From positions 3,498,501 through 3,562,500 of the forward strand of contig NZ_SZNK01000001.1 in NCBI RefSeq assembly GCF_005217615.1: a stretch of 64,000 bases of DNA, in the 5' to 3' direction. This document shows, one piece after another, positions 50,550-59,061 of the stretch. The translations under genes were made by a program, and so were the position numbers. Source of the DNA: Brevibacillus antibioticus. GTDB taxonomy: Bacteria; Bacillota; Bacilli; Brevibacillales; Brevibacillaceae. The first letter of the stretch is position 1; each line of letters opens with the position of its first letter. The notes below the pieces were generated by a model that was given only the letters and a program-made list of their open reading frames with translations, did no database searches and was not told the DNA's origin.

Positions 50550-50804
50550 TTAGTCATTTGGCCATGTCTTACGAAGCTCACCCTCAAATTGGCGCAGGTG
50601 ATTAATTCGCTTCTGTGCTGCCTGATACTCCTTTTGCCAGCCCTCTTTTTCGCGCTCTCTGATCAGCTCTGCCTTTTTCTCCAACTCCCTTACCTCATTG
50701 CGCAATGCGATCACGATGTCCAATAGCTCATCCATATCCATGGACCGCATGTCTTGAATAAAGACCCATTCAGCTTCTGTTAATCGATACTGTTTGTTCG
50801 CCAT
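50550..50804 (-). CDS. Small coiled-coil hypothetical protein
   Basis: 84 residues, all helix and highly charged (YRLTEAEWVFIQDMRSMDMD, ELLDIVIALRNEVRELEKKA, REREKEGWQKEYQAAQKRIN). No family recognised. It has its own start before the khtT regulatory region and ends at the shared terminator. Divergent from khtTU. Confidence 0.6.
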   Translation of the reverse strand: MANKQYRLTEAEWVFIQDMRSMDMDELLDIVIALRNEVRELEKKAELIREREKEGWQKEYQAAQKRINHLRQFEGELRKTWPND

Positions 50805-50886
50805 GTTTCATCATCCTTAAAATAACCTCTATCGAAGCCCACTCATGGAGGAGTGACCGCGTTTTAGAGGAAAGTTGATATTCCTG

Positions 50887-50902
50887 CACACTTATAAGTG
50901 TG
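50887..50902. promoter_or_regulatory. 16-base palindrome upstream of khtT
   Basis: CACACTTATAAGTGTG is perfectly self-complementary and lies in the divergent region between the 84-residue gene and khtT, about 50 bases before a TATAAT at 50955. Candidate operator. Confidence 0.5.
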
Positions 50903-50936
50903 TCAATTTTAGATAAAAACGTTTCATTTTAGAGAA

Positions 50937-50960
50937 AAATGACGTCATTTCGTGTATAAT
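50937..50960 (+). promoter_or_regulatory. Palindrome and -10 box of the khtT promoter
   Basis: AAATGACGTCATTT (50937-50950) is a perfect palindrome immediately before TGTATAAT (TATAAT at 50955-50960). A -35 box of normal quality is not seen, suggesting activator dependence or that the palindrome covers the -35 region. Confidence 0.45.
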
Positions 50961-50985
50961 AGTTGTTGTAGGTATGAATGTCGAC

Positions 50986-51013
50986 AATAATCCGCATAAC
51001 AGGGGGGATTATT
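50986..51013 (+). promoter_or_regulatory. Leader hairpin of khtT mRNA
   Basis: AATAATCC pairs with GGATTATT across a 12-base loop in the 5' leader, about 120 bases before the start. There is no T-run, so it is not an obvious terminator. Confidence 0.35.
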
Positions 51014-51131
51014 ACTAAAATATCACCGGAATGGATATCATTCCAAATAATTATTGACGACTTGTTGCTCACTGGGAAAAGAGAGCCGCTATCTATGCCA
51101 ATACAGTGTTTTGCGCGAAGGAGGATCTTGC

Positions 51132-51629
51132 ATGTTCTCTATTAGAGAATCCGATTTACCAGGAATCGGTAGGAAGTACCAGGTCGAAACCAGAAGTGGC
51201 GACAAGCTGGTTATCGTCATTCACGATGACGGCCGTCGGGAAATGTATCACTTTGACCGAGATGATATGGACGAAACCATCTCCATGGTTACCCTTGACG
51301 ATGATGAGGCGAGACAAATTGCTGCCATCGTAGGCGGCTTGACGTACAAACCATCTGCACTGGAAACAGTCGAGGTTGCCTTAGACAAACTCATGATTGA
51401 GTGGTACAAAATTGAGCCCAACGCTCCTGCCATTGGCAAGACGATTGGGGAACTCAACATTCGTCAAGAAACAGGCGCTACCATCATCGCTGTTATCGAA
51501 AAAGACCATAAACAAACGATTAATCCCGGCCCCGAGTATGTCCTTTGTACAGGATCTACATTGGTCGTTGCAGGTGAACGGAAGCAGGTGAAGGCTCTCA
51601 AGACTAATCTCAGCAACGGAGGTGAGTGA
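51132..51629 (+). CDS. khtT: KhtT-like regulatory subunit of a K+/H+ antiporter
   Basis: 165 residues from the ATG at 51132 (GAAGGAGG upstream). The N-terminal half is beta-rich ([37 protein letters not shown]). The C-terminal part is an RCK_C/TrkA_C domain ([40 protein letters not shown]). In Bacillus, KhtT binds c-di-AMP through such a domain and controls KhtU. It overlaps khtU or is separated from it by two bases, depending on the khtU start chosen. Cytoplasmic, membrane-associated through its partner. Confidence 0.85.
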   Translation: MFSIRESDLPGIGRKYQVETRSGDKLVIVIHDDGRREMYHFDRDDMDETISMVTLDDDEARQIAAIVGGLTYKPSALETVEVALDKLMIEWYKIEPNAPAIGKTIGELNIRQETGATIIAVIEKDHKQTINPGPEYVLCTGSTLVVAGERKQVKALKTNLSNGGE

Positions 51630-51631
51630 TA

Positions 51632-52864
51632 TTGGAGCACATCGTTTTTGAAGTCGGTCTTGCCCTCGCACTCATAGCAATTGCGGGGTTCCTCTCTATG
51701 AAGTTAAAATTCTCCATCGTACCCTTCTACATTCTCATCGGGATGATTGTGGGTCCACACGCTCCCGATATTGGATTGTTTGATCTCCGCTTTATTGAAA
51801 GCGCCCCGCTCATCGAATTTATGGGTAGAATCGGCGTACTCTTCCTGTTGTTTTACCTCGGACTGGAATTTTCAGTAGGTCGACTGATCAAGGCTGGTCG
51901 ATCTATTGCCGTTGGAGGTACCATTTACATTGTCATCAACTTTACCCTCGGCCTCATATTTGGTTGGGCCGCTGGATTTCCACTCAAAGAAGTTTTGATT
52001 ATCGCAGGTATTACCACTATTTCCTCCAGCGCCATTGTGGCAAAAGTACTGGTGGATCTCAAACGTACAGCAAATCGCGAAACAGAGATGATCTTGGGGA
52101 TCATCATGTTCGAAGACATATTCTTGGCCGTCTATATCTCGATCGTGTCCGGCTTGGTGTTAAGTGGTGCAACTTCTCTTGCTGGCGTACTCTCATCTGC
52201 ATTGATTGCACTCGGCTACATGCTTCTCCTCATTATCGTAGGCCGCAAGCTCGTTCCTTTCCTGAATCGAGCATTGAACATCAAATCAAACGAAGTGTTT
52301 ATGATTACAGTGTTTGCCGCTCTATTTCTGATTGCGGGTTTTTCCGAAACGATCCATGTTGCCGAAGCCATCGGAGCATTACTCGTAGGTCTCGTCCTGG
52401 CAGAAACACAACACATGAAGCGCATCGAGCATCTTATCCTGCCGTTCCGTGACTTCTTCGGAGCCATGTTCTTCTTCAGCTTCGGCTTGACAATTGATCC
52501 ATTGTCATTAGGTGGAGCCGTATGGTTGTCCATTGGTGCAGTTGCCCTCACCCTTTTCGGAAACATCGTGGCCGGACTTTTGGCTGGACGAAGTGCCGGA
52601 TTGCCTCCCAAGGCTTCTACCAATATTGGACTGACCATCGTATCTCGCGGTGAGTTCTCCATCATCATGGCTAATCTCGGAAAAGCGGGCGCACTCATGG
52701 AAATTTTGCAGCCTTTTGCAGCTCTTTACGTTTTGATTCTCGCCATTCTAGGTCCATTGCTGACCAAGGAATCCAAGCATATTTACAAATTGCTCAATGC
52801 TGTGTTTCGTCTGGATCGAAAGACACCTGCCAAAGAACCAGCAAACAAAGCAGACGCTGGATAA
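51632..52864 (+). CDS. khtU: KhtU-like CPA2 K+/H+ antiporter
   Basis: About 410 residues. I prefer the TTG at 51632, six bases after GGAGGTGA; a GTG at 51626 overlapping the khtT stop is the alternative. Twelve or so membrane segments with CPA2 features: FYILIGMIVGPHAPDIGLFD, FLLFYLGLEFSVGRLIKAGR, ITTISSSAIVAKVLVDLKR, and the QHMKRIEHLILPFRDFFGAM-FFF loop. It exports K+ in exchange for H+ at alkaline pH or high cell potassium. Operon with khtT; followed by a terminator. Confidence 0.87.
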   Translation: MEHIVFEVGLALALIAIAGFLSMKLKFSIVPFYILIGMIVGPHAPDIGLFDLRFIESAPLIEFMGRIGVLFLLFYLGLEFSVGRLIKAGRSIAVGGTIYIVINFTLGLIFGWAAGFPLKEVLIIAGITTISSSAIVAKVLVDLKRTANRETEMILGIIMFEDIFLAVYISIVSGLVLSGATSLAGVLSSALIALGYMLLLIIVGRKLVPFLNRALNIKSNEVFMITVFAALFLIAGFSETIHVAEAIGALLVGLVLAETQHMKRIEHLILPFRDFFGAMFFFSFGLTIDPLSLGGAVWLSIGAVALTLFGNIVAGLLAGRSAGLPPKASTNIGLTIVSRGEFSIIMANLGKAGALMEILQPFAALYVLILAILGPLLTKESKHIYKLLNAVFRLDRKTPAKEPANKADAG

Positions 52865-52878
52865 TCAGAGAGGCATGA

Positions 52879-52909
52879 CTACCGACAGCAGATATGCCTG
52901 CTGTCGGTT
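52879..52909. terminator. Terminator after khtU
   Basis: ACCGACAGCAG, loop ATATGC, CTGCTGTCGGTTTTCT. A perfect 11-base stem with a T-run for plus-strand transcripts. It abuts the end of the convergent thioredoxin gene. Confidence 0.85.
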
Positions 52910-52911
52910 TT

Positions 52912-53472
52912 CTATTTGATCGCAGACAACATGTTCTCCATGATTTCTTCATTCATCGGGCCAATGTATTTATTCTGGACCACGCCGTTCGAATCAATGA
53001 TGTAGCTGGTCGGAATCGAAATGGCTTTGTATACATTCGCCACTTCTTTATCGGGATCGAGCAAGATCGGGAAGGTAATGCCATACAACTTCACAAAATC
53101 CGCCACCACTTCCGGGCTCGTTTCTGTATCAGTCAAATTGACCCCGAGAATAACGACGCCATTTTCCTTGTTCTCTTCATAGTACCGCTGCATGTCCGGC
53201 ATTTCTGCGCGGCAAGGAGGACACCACGTCGCCCACAGATTGAGAATGACTTTTTTCCCGCGAAAATCGGACAGCTTGACCGTACTGCCACCTATCTGCT
53301 GTAGTTCAAAGTCCGGAGCGGTATTTCCTTTTTCCATTCCAATCTGCCCGTTGCCTTGCTCGCCAGATGAAGCGATGGGCTCCTGCCTGTTCAAGATTTC
53401 CGCGTCAAAAATGCCCCAGCCCAAAAGCCCCAAGAGTACAACAATCGCCCAAGCATTATAATATCTCTTCAT
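52912..53472 (-). CDS. Membrane-anchored TlpA/ResA-type thioredoxin
   Basis: 186 residues. One N-terminal membrane anchor (NAWAIVVLLGLLGWGIFD) places the rest outside the cytoplasmic membrane. The thioredoxin fold carries the active site ATWCPPC (Cys84 and Cys87), preceded by APDFELQQIGGSTVKLSDFR, and has the cis-proline loop ISIPTSYIID. It reduces disulfides in extracytoplasmic proteins such as apocytochrome c or sporulation factors. It overlaps the upstream membrane gene by 17 bases, so the two are co-translated; that protein may feed it electrons. Confidence 0.87.
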   Translation of the reverse strand: MKRYYNAWAIVVLLGLLGWGIFDAEILNRQEPIASSGEQGNGQIGMEKGNTAPDFELQQIGGSTVKLSDFRGKKVILNLWATWCPPCRAEMPDMQRYYEENKENGVVILGVNLTDTETSPEVVADFVKLYGITFPILLDPDKEVANVYKAISIPTSYIIDSNGVVQNKYIGPMNEEIMENMLSAIK

Positions 53473-54151
53473 CGGTCGTTCCCCCTATCGCCTTCACGCG
53501 CTTGGACAATAAAAGCAGCAAGAGAGCGAATGCATAGTACATGAGCTGATCTTGGGAGAGTCCTGCGAAAACAGATTCTCGATTTGGAACAAAAAAGTGC
53601 ACATAGACTTGGCTAATGGCAAACCACATCACGGGTGCAAGCCATACCGCAAGATAAATGAGTCCTTCCTTTGCCCGATGCAGCCACCAAAGAAAAAAGG
53701 CGCATATCGCGACCTGCTGTACGTGGTACCACATGCCGCTCTGTTCTAACATGACCGTGAGCAGTTGGTAAACGCCAGTTGCAGCAAGAAATCCTGTCCC
53801 TATTCCCAAGGCGACGAAAGGAACAGGAATCGCTTTTTTACGTACCGTCTTGGTGAGGTAGATGACAACTGCCACGACTGCCAGCATCGCTCCGTTTTCT
53901 CCCCCGGAAAAATAAAGAATGGATGAGGGATTCTCCACCGCTTTCGAAAAATAAAACAGGACGTAGCTGAACTTCCAAACGAGAAATCCTAGCCCCAGTG
54001 CATTACTCAACAGCTCAATAACGGCTGCTTTCATTTTTCGGTTATGAGTAAGCTGAGCGGATATAGCCACAAAGCCGAGTGAAAGCGAAACAATGACCGC
54101 CAGCATGCTCATCTTCAACAAAAAGGGGCCTATTTGAAAAGCATCTGACAT
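53456..54151 (-). CDS. Polytopic membrane protein partnered with the thioredoxin
   Basis: 231 residues with about seven membrane segments (MSMLAVIVSLSLGFVAISA, AMLAVVAVVIYLT, FVALGIGTGFLAATGVYQLL, LIYLAVWLAPVMWFAISQVY, YYAFALLLLLLS). No conserved cysteine pair of the CcdA/DsbD type is visible, so I cannot call it an electron donor. It overlaps the TlpA-like gene and should act with it. Such membrane-TlpA pairs are common in Brevibacillus and Paenibacillus without a defined role. Confidence 0.6.
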   Translation of the reverse strand: MSDAFQIGPFLLKMSMLAVIVSLSLGFVAISAQLTHNRKMKAAVIELLSNALGLGFLVWKFSYVLFYFSKAVENPSSILYFSGGENGAMLAVVAVVIYLTKTVRKKAIPVPFVALGIGTGFLAATGVYQLLTVMLEQSGMWYHVQQVAICAFFLWWLHRAKEGLIYLAVWLAPVMWFAISQVYVHFFVPNRESVFAGLSQDQLMYYAFALLLLLLSKRVKAIGGTTDEEIL

Positions 54152-54219
54152 TTTCGTTTCCTCCTGTATGAAAATGGCTTACTCTAGGGAAGACAAGACA
54201 ATTATCACCATATCAGGAA

Positions 54220-55014
54220 ATGGGGAATAAAGGAATGCTCACGAATATTTTTACTTTGCAGGAGCGCTATGCCCTTGCTTTTTCTACGCGAACGGAGCAT
54301 CCACAAGTGCGCGTATATCGCGATGAATCGGTCCCGGACATGTATAGCCATAATTATACAGAGATTATGTCGATTCCTACGCAAGACTGGTTACGAGCTT
54401 ACATTGAGCAAGAGCTTCAGTGTGCCAAAGAGCAGCAGCTCGGCCACTTGAAGCTGGAGTTGCACCCGACTCTACCTTTTTCAGAAGAGTTCGTGTCTTT
54501 TGCCACCCAGCTTGGGTTTGAAGTAAATACGATGCTTTACATGCTTGCTTCGCTGGATGCTGCCGATAAACTGGCGCCGAATCCACAATGCTCCGTTTTA
54601 CGAGGGGATTCAACTGACGTCATGGACGCAGGCATACGCTGCCTTACTGCAAATGATTCCGTCATGATCAATCCTGATTTTGCTGTCCGAAAAGCGAACC
54701 GGAAAAAAGAGATTTATGAAAACGGCGAGATCATACCGTATGTATGCTTTGTCGATCAGGAGCCGGTCGGTGCATGTGAATGGCATCTTTACAAGGAGCT
54801 CGTTCGTATGGAGGAATTTTTTATACTGGATGCCTGGCAACGTAGGGGATTCGGCACGGAAATCATTCGCGTCATGATGCAGGATGCCAAAAAGCTCGGG
54901 GCCACCCATATGTACTTGACGACCTATGCAGATGACACGCCGCAAGAAATGTACAGCAAGCTCGGCTTTCAAGAGGTCGGGAAGCATTTGGAAATGATCT
55001 GGCTAAAAAGCTAA
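54220..55014 (+). CDS. GNAT family N-acetyltransferase
   Basis: 264 residues. The GNAT fold is in the C-terminal half: VGACEWHLYKELVRMEEFFI followed by the acetyl-CoA loop QRRGFGTEIIRVMMQDAKKL and YLTTYADDTPQEMYSKLGF. The N-terminal 120 residues form a degenerate second GNAT-like domain (LHPTLPFSEEFVSFATQLGF). The start is uncertain: ATG at 54220 or, with GGGGAA upstream, ATG at 54235. Substrate unknown. It converges on the cobalamin operon, and its end overlaps that operon's terminator. Confidence 0.8.
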   Translation: MGNKGMLTNIFTLQERYALAFSTRTEHPQVRVYRDESVPDMYSHNYTEIMSIPTQDWLRAYIEQELQCAKEQQLGHLKLELHPTLPFSEEFVSFATQLGFEVNTMLYMLASLDAADKLAPNPQCSVLRGDSTDVMDAGIRCLTANDSVMINPDFAVRKANRKKEIYENGEIIPYVCFVDQEPVGACEWHLYKELVRMEEFFILDAWQRRGFGTEIIRVMMQDAKKLGATHMYLTTYADDTPQEMYSKLGFQEVGKHLEMIWLKS

Positions 55015-55048
55015 AAAAGCTCCCACCAAGTAGCTTAGTGAGAGCCAT
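55012..55048 (-). terminator. Terminator of the cobalamin operon
   Basis: On the minus strand GGCTCTCACTAAG, loop, CTTGGTGGGAGCTTTTTT. The T-run is on the minus side; the last codon of the acetyltransferase lies inside it. Confidence 0.75.
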
Positions 55049-55056
55049 CCCTATTT

Positions 55057-55698
55057 TCAACGTTGATCTAGTCTTTTGTTAAGCAGCGCTTCGGCCTCCT
55101 GATCTCTTCGGTCGGTTTCGCCGTTTTTGGTCCAATGTAAAAATCGGTCGTCCAAAAGCTCTGCCAAGATTGCCCGTTTGTCCGCTTCGCTCACCGAAAG
55201 CGAGAGTACTTGTCTTCTCATGCTGCCGAGAAACAGCGTGTAGTCCTCGTATTCCGGTCCCACCCATTCTTCGAGCTGGCGGCGCATTTTCTTCGCCAGA
55301 CCCGGGTTGTTCCCACCCGTAGAGATCGCAATCTGCAAGTCTCCACGTGCAACGACGGATGGAACGGTAAACGAACAAAGCTCTGGTCGATCAACGATAT
55401 TGATCCACTGATGCGGACGGCACGCTTCATAAACAGCCAGATTGACAGCGGGATCACTCGTCGCCGCGATGATGAGCACTGCCTCCTCTACGTCCTGTGG
55501 GGTAAAGGGGCGCAGTGCAATCATCAGCTTCTTAGCATGTGCCCATTCATGGATAGTTGTCGTACAGGAGGGAGTCACAACGGTGACATCCGCACCAGCA
55601 GCAAGCAGACTGTCGATTTTCCGCTCGGCTACCTGCCCGCCACCGACCACCAAGCAACGCTTGTTTTGTAGATTGACCATCATGGCATAGTGCGTCAC
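55057..55698 (-). CDS. Precorrin-2 dehydrogenase / sirohydrochlorin chelatase (SirC/CysG-N type)
   Basis: 213 residues. It oxidises precorrin-2 to sirohydrochlorin with NAD+ and, in bifunctional members, inserts the metal. An N-terminal Rossmann fold is clear: NKRCLVVGGGQVAERKIDSL, then LLAAGADVTVV. Downstream are ATSDPAVNLAVYEACR, INIVDRPELCSFTVPSVVAR and the ISTGGNNPGLAKKMRRQLEE motif that closes the active site. Last gene of the cobalamin operon, 29 bases after cobA. Its presence with CbiG supports the early-cobalt route. Confidence 0.88.
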   Translation of the reverse strand: MTHYAMMVNLQNKRCLVVGGGQVAERKIDSLLAAGADVTVVTPSCTTTIHEWAHAKKLMIALRPFTPQDVEEAVLIIAATSDPAVNLAVYEACRPHQWINIVDRPELCSFTVPSVVARGDLQIAISTGGNNPGLAKKMRRQLEEWVGPEYEDYTLFLGSMRRQVLSLSVSEADKRAILAELLDDRFLHWTKNGETDRRDQEAEALLNKRLDQR

Positions 55699-55727
55699 CA
55701 GCGTTCCCTCCTCTCGGCCTCCTATTG

Positions 55728-56507
55728 TTACCCTTGTTCCATTCCAAGCGTAGCATCAAACCAGTTGATTTTCTCACGCATCTTCACGACATCACCAACC
55801 AGAATGATAGCTGGATTCGTGATGTGACTGTTTTGGGCCAAACGTTCCTCAATATCAGCCAAGGTACCCGTTACTACTGCTTGCTGCGGGAGTGTTCCCC
55901 AAGAGATGACGGCTACTGGCGTGTGTGGATCGCGTCCGTGCTTGATTAATTGGGTGCGGATCAACGGCAGGTTGGCGACTCCCATGTAAAAAGCAACCGT
56001 GTCGATGCCATTCGCGAGAGCACTCCATTTTTCTACGGCCAGCTCCGGTTTGTCTTCACGCAAATGTCCCGTCACGACAGCGAATGACGAGCCGTGATCG
56101 CGGTGTGTCACCGGAATACCCGCATACGCCGAGGCTGCAATTCCAGCCGTTACTCCCGGGACGATTTCAAAGGCAATTCCTCGCTCAGCCAAATGCTGCG
56201 CTTCTTCTCCTGCACGACCAAACACGCAAGGATCGCCGCCTTTTAACCGAACGACGACTTTTCCTTCCAGCGCCTTTTCCGCCAACAGCTCGTTAATCGA
56301 TTCCTGCCTCATCGTGTGATGATCCGGCAGTTTGCCGCAGTAGATACGTTCTGCCGTCTGTGGCGCGTACTCCAGCAGGGCTGGATTTGCCAGCCGATCA
56401 TACACAACCACCTCTGCCTTTTGCAGGCATTCCATTCCTTTTACAGTAATCAGCTTTGGATCGCCAGGGCCAGCTCCTACGAGATAAACTTTTCCCGCGC
56501 CGCTCAT
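55728..56507 (-). CDS. cobA: Uroporphyrinogen-III C-methyltransferase
   Basis: 259 residues. It adds methyl groups from S-adenosylmethionine at C2 and C7 of uroporphyrinogen III to give precorrin-2, the branch point to sirohaem and cobalamin. Family motifs: YLVGAGPGDPKLITVKGMEC at the N-terminus, VVRLKGGDPCVFGRAGEEAQ, EIVPGVTAGIAASAYAGIPV and FYMGVANLPLI. Length is normal for a stand-alone SUMT. It overlaps cobT by four bases. Confidence 0.93.
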   Translation of the reverse strand: MSGAGKVYLVGAGPGDPKLITVKGMECLQKAEVVVYDRLANPALLEYAPQTAERIYCGKLPDHHTMRQESINELLAEKALEGKVVVRLKGGDPCVFGRAGEEAQHLAERGIAFEIVPGVTAGIAASAYAGIPVTHRDHGSSFAVVTGHLREDKPELAVEKWSALANGIDTVAFYMGVANLPLIRTQLIKHGRDPHTPVAVISWGTLPQQAVVTGTLADIEERLAQNSHITNPAIILVGDVVKMREKINWFDATLGMEQG

Positions 56508-57544
56508 CGGTCACTTACTCCTGCCGATGCAAATGTCGCCATCTCACGAACCATTCGTGTCGCTGCTTCCACGATCGGAAACGCCAATGTTGCTCCGCTT
56601 CCTTCGCCCAGTCGCAAATTCAGGCTGAGCAATGGCTCCTTGCCTAATGCTTGCAGGACAAAATCATGACCCGGCTCCTCAGAACGGTGACCCGCGATCA
56701 AGTAATCTGCAACGAGTGGCTCCATGCGAACAGCAAGCAAAGCCGCTACCGTAGCAATAAAGCCGTCCAAGAGCACAGGGACACGGCGAGAAGCTGCTCC
56801 CATGATCGCCCCAGCCATTGCCCCGATTTCCAATCCGCCGACTTTTGCCAAAACGTCCAACGGATTGGTTGCATCCGGGCGATGCAAGGCGAGTGCTTCA
56901 CGAACAACTGTCTTTTTACGCTGCCAGCCCGCGTCATCCAGCCCTGTTCCTCGTCCGACGATTTGCTCAGGATCAGCTCCGGTTAAGGCTGACAGGATCG
57001 CACTGCTGGCTGTCGTGTTGCCAATCCCTACTTCACCGACGATCAGGACTTTGGCGCCTTCTCCGATAATCGCTTCTGCCATTTCAAGGCCAACTGCGAT
57101 GGAGCGCTGCGCTTCATCTGCGGTCATCGCTGCTTCTTTCAGCATATTGCCCGAGCCTGCTCTGACTCGCTTGTTGTAAACAGCCGGCGCTTCGACCTCG
57201 ACCGCTACACCGACATCTACGATTTTTTGGATGGCTCCGATTTGTCTGGCGAAGACGTTGACTCCAGCTCCGCCATGAACCATATTCAGCACCATTTGCG
57301 CTGTCACTTCCTGCGGATAGGCAGAGACACCTTCTCGTGCCACACCGTGATCGGCCGCAAAAACAAGCACGCCCGGCGGTGTCACAACAGGCATTGTCTC
57401 CCCTGTCATCCCAGCCAGCTCAATAGCCAATTGCTCCAAGCGACCAAGGCTGCCAAGCGGCTTGGTCAACTGATCCACATGCTGTCTCGTTTGCTCACTT
57501 GCTTCCTGATTTCGTGGCTCAATCGCCGGATAAATGACTGCCAT
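56504..57544 (-). CDS. cobT: Nicotinate-nucleotide-dimethylbenzimidazole phosphoribosyltransferase
   Basis: 346 residues. It makes alpha-ribazole phosphate, the lower ligand of cobalamin. Family marks: LTKPLGSLGRLEQLAIELAG, FAADHGVAREGVSAYPQEVT, MVLNMVHGGAGVNVFARQIG, VGEVGIGNTTASSAIL and LRLGEGSGATLAFPIVEAA with the catalytic Glu. It overlaps cobQ by one base and cobA by four. Having this gene among corrin-ring genes means that ring and lower-ligand steps are co-transcribed. Confidence 0.93.
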   Translation of the reverse strand: MAVIYPAIEPRNQEASEQTRQHVDQLTKPLGSLGRLEQLAIELAGMTGETMPVVTPPGVLVFAADHGVAREGVSAYPQEVTAQMVLNMVHGGAGVNVFARQIGAIQKIVDVGVAVEVEAPAVYNKRVRAGSGNMLKEAAMTADEAQRSIAVGLEMAEAIIGEGAKVLIVGEVGIGNTTASSAILSALTGADPEQIVGRGTGLDDAGWQRKKTVVREALALHRPDATNPLDVLAKVGGLEIGAMAGAIMGAASRRVPVLLDGFIATVAALLAVRMEPLVADYLIAGHRSEEPGHDFVLQALGKEPLLSLNLRLGEGSGATLAFPIVEAATRMVREMATFASAGVSDR

Positions 57545-59061
57545 TATATTTGCACCTCTTTTTCTTGAAAAACCTTCATGTACTCTTCGATCGTATCCAA
57601 CTTCACATGGCGGCGAACCGTATCCGCCAACAGATCGTACCCCTGCTCTCGTAGAGCGACAAAGGATGGGCGATCCGTGATGGGTGGGAGACCTTTTTTC
57701 TCACGGATGGTATTCAGCAACAGCGTGCGGAAGTGGTCATTGTGGAACAGGCCATGAAAATACGTGCCGATCAACTGCCGCTCCTCCTGACAATAGCCCT
57801 CCGTACGCCCCTCCATCTGGATAAAAGGAAAATCATAGCTCGAATAAGCAGATTGCCCCATGTGAATCTCGTAGCCTTCCACCGTCAGCTTTTCCTTCGC
57901 AAATACTGCTTCGCCACGGGACAAAACGGTCGTCTTCTTCTGCTCCATCGTCGTGATCATCGGGATGAGACCTAGCCCATCAAGCTGCTGCAACAAAGAC
58001 TCGACCCCAGCCGGATCATGAATAGAATCTCCCAGCATTTGATAGCCGCCGCACAAACCGACGATATACGTCTTCCCTTTATGATGAAGGTCTTGGACCG
58101 CCGCGGCAAGACCTGTATCTCGTAAGAATTGCAAATCCTCTAGTGTATTCTTGCTGCCCGGCAAGACAATCAGGTCTGGTTCACCCAGCTCTTCCAAACG
58201 TGTCACAAAACGCATCCGGCAATCCGGCTCTACAAAAAACGGGTCCACGTCAGTGAAGTTGGAAATTCGCGGGTAGCGCAAAACCGCAATGTCAATCTCA
58301 CGCGGTGTCTCACGCTGACCTTGATAACGGTGCAAAATCAGCGAATCCTCCGCATCGATCCACAAGTCTGGAATAAATGGCACGACACCAAGGACAGGCT
58401 TGCCCGTATATTCTTCGAACCAGTCGAGTCCCGGCTGCAAAAGCGTCAGGTCTCCACGAAAACGATTGATGATGACGCCGATCACGCGGTCCCGATCTTC
58501 GGGCTCGAGCAGTTGGAGAGTACCGACCAAGCTGGCAAACACACCCCCACGCTCGATGTCTGCCACCAAAATGACGGGCGCGTTCGTGAGACGAGCGACT
58601 CGCATATTGACGAGCTCGCGGTCATTCAGATTGACCTCTGCCGGACTGCCAGCCCCTTCAATGACGATCCGCTCATAGGAGCTGGCGAGTCGTTGATACG
58701 CTTCTTCAATGACCCGCAAGCCCTCGTCATAAAATTCCGTTCGATAGGCAAAAGCTTTCATGTTGCCATATGGCTCGCCGTTGACGACAATTTGCGATTC
58801 GGAATCTCGCGTCGGCTTGATCAAAATGGGGTTCATGTCAGTCGTCGCCAGAATTCCCGCTGCTTCTGCCTGAACGCCCTGTGCCCGGCCGATTTCTTTT
58901 CCATCCAGCGTCACGTAGGAATTCAGGGCCATATTTTGCGATTTGAACGGAGCTGTCTTGTAGCCATCTTGGGCAAAAATCCGGCACAGCGCTGTAGCAA
59001 TCGCACTTTTTCCTGCATCCGAGCTAGTACCTTGTACCATCAACGGGAGGGTTTTAGGCAC
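57544..59061 (-). CDS. cobQ: Cobyric acid synthase
   Basis: 505 residues. It amidates the b, d, e and g side chains of adenosyl-cobyrinic acid a,c-diamide using ATP and glutamine. An N-terminal dethiobiotin-synthetase-like P-loop domain (MVQGTSSDAGKSAIATALCR, FKSQNMALNSYVTLDGKEIG) is joined to a C-terminal class I glutamine amidotransferase with the nucleophile Cys in GLCGGYQMLGDSI and His in IGTYFHGLFHND. Overlaps its upstream neighbour by eight bases. Confidence 0.94.
   Translation of the reverse strand: MPKTLPLMVQGTSSDAGKSAIATALCRIFAQDGYKTAPFKSQNMALNSYVTLDGKEIGRAQGVQAEAAGILATTDMNPILIKPTRDSESQIVVNGEPYGNMKAFAYRTEFYDEGLRVIEEAYQRLASSYERIVIEGAGSPAEVNLNDRELVNMRVARLTNAPVILVADIERGGVFASLVGTLQLLEPEDRDRVIGVIINRFRGDLTLLQPGLDWFEEYTGKPVLGVVPFIPDLWIDAEDSLILHRYQGQRETPREIDIAVLRYPRISNFTDVDPFFVEPDCRMRFVTRLEELGEPDLIVLPGSKNTLEDLQFLRDTGLAAAVQDLHHKGKTYIVGLCGGYQMLGDSIHDPAGVESLLQQLDGLGLIPMITTMEQKKTTVLSRGEAVFAKEKLTVEGYEIHMGQSAYSSYDFPFIQMEGRTEGYCQEERQLIGTYFHGLFHNDHFRTLLLNTIREKKGLPPITDRPSFVALREQGYDLLADTVRRHVKLDTIEEYMKVFQEKEVQI

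Noticed and set aside
50960..51131. c-di-AMP (ydaO-type) riboswitch before khtT
   Set aside because: The leader has one simple hairpin but none of the conserved purine-rich blocks I would expect from that riboswitch.
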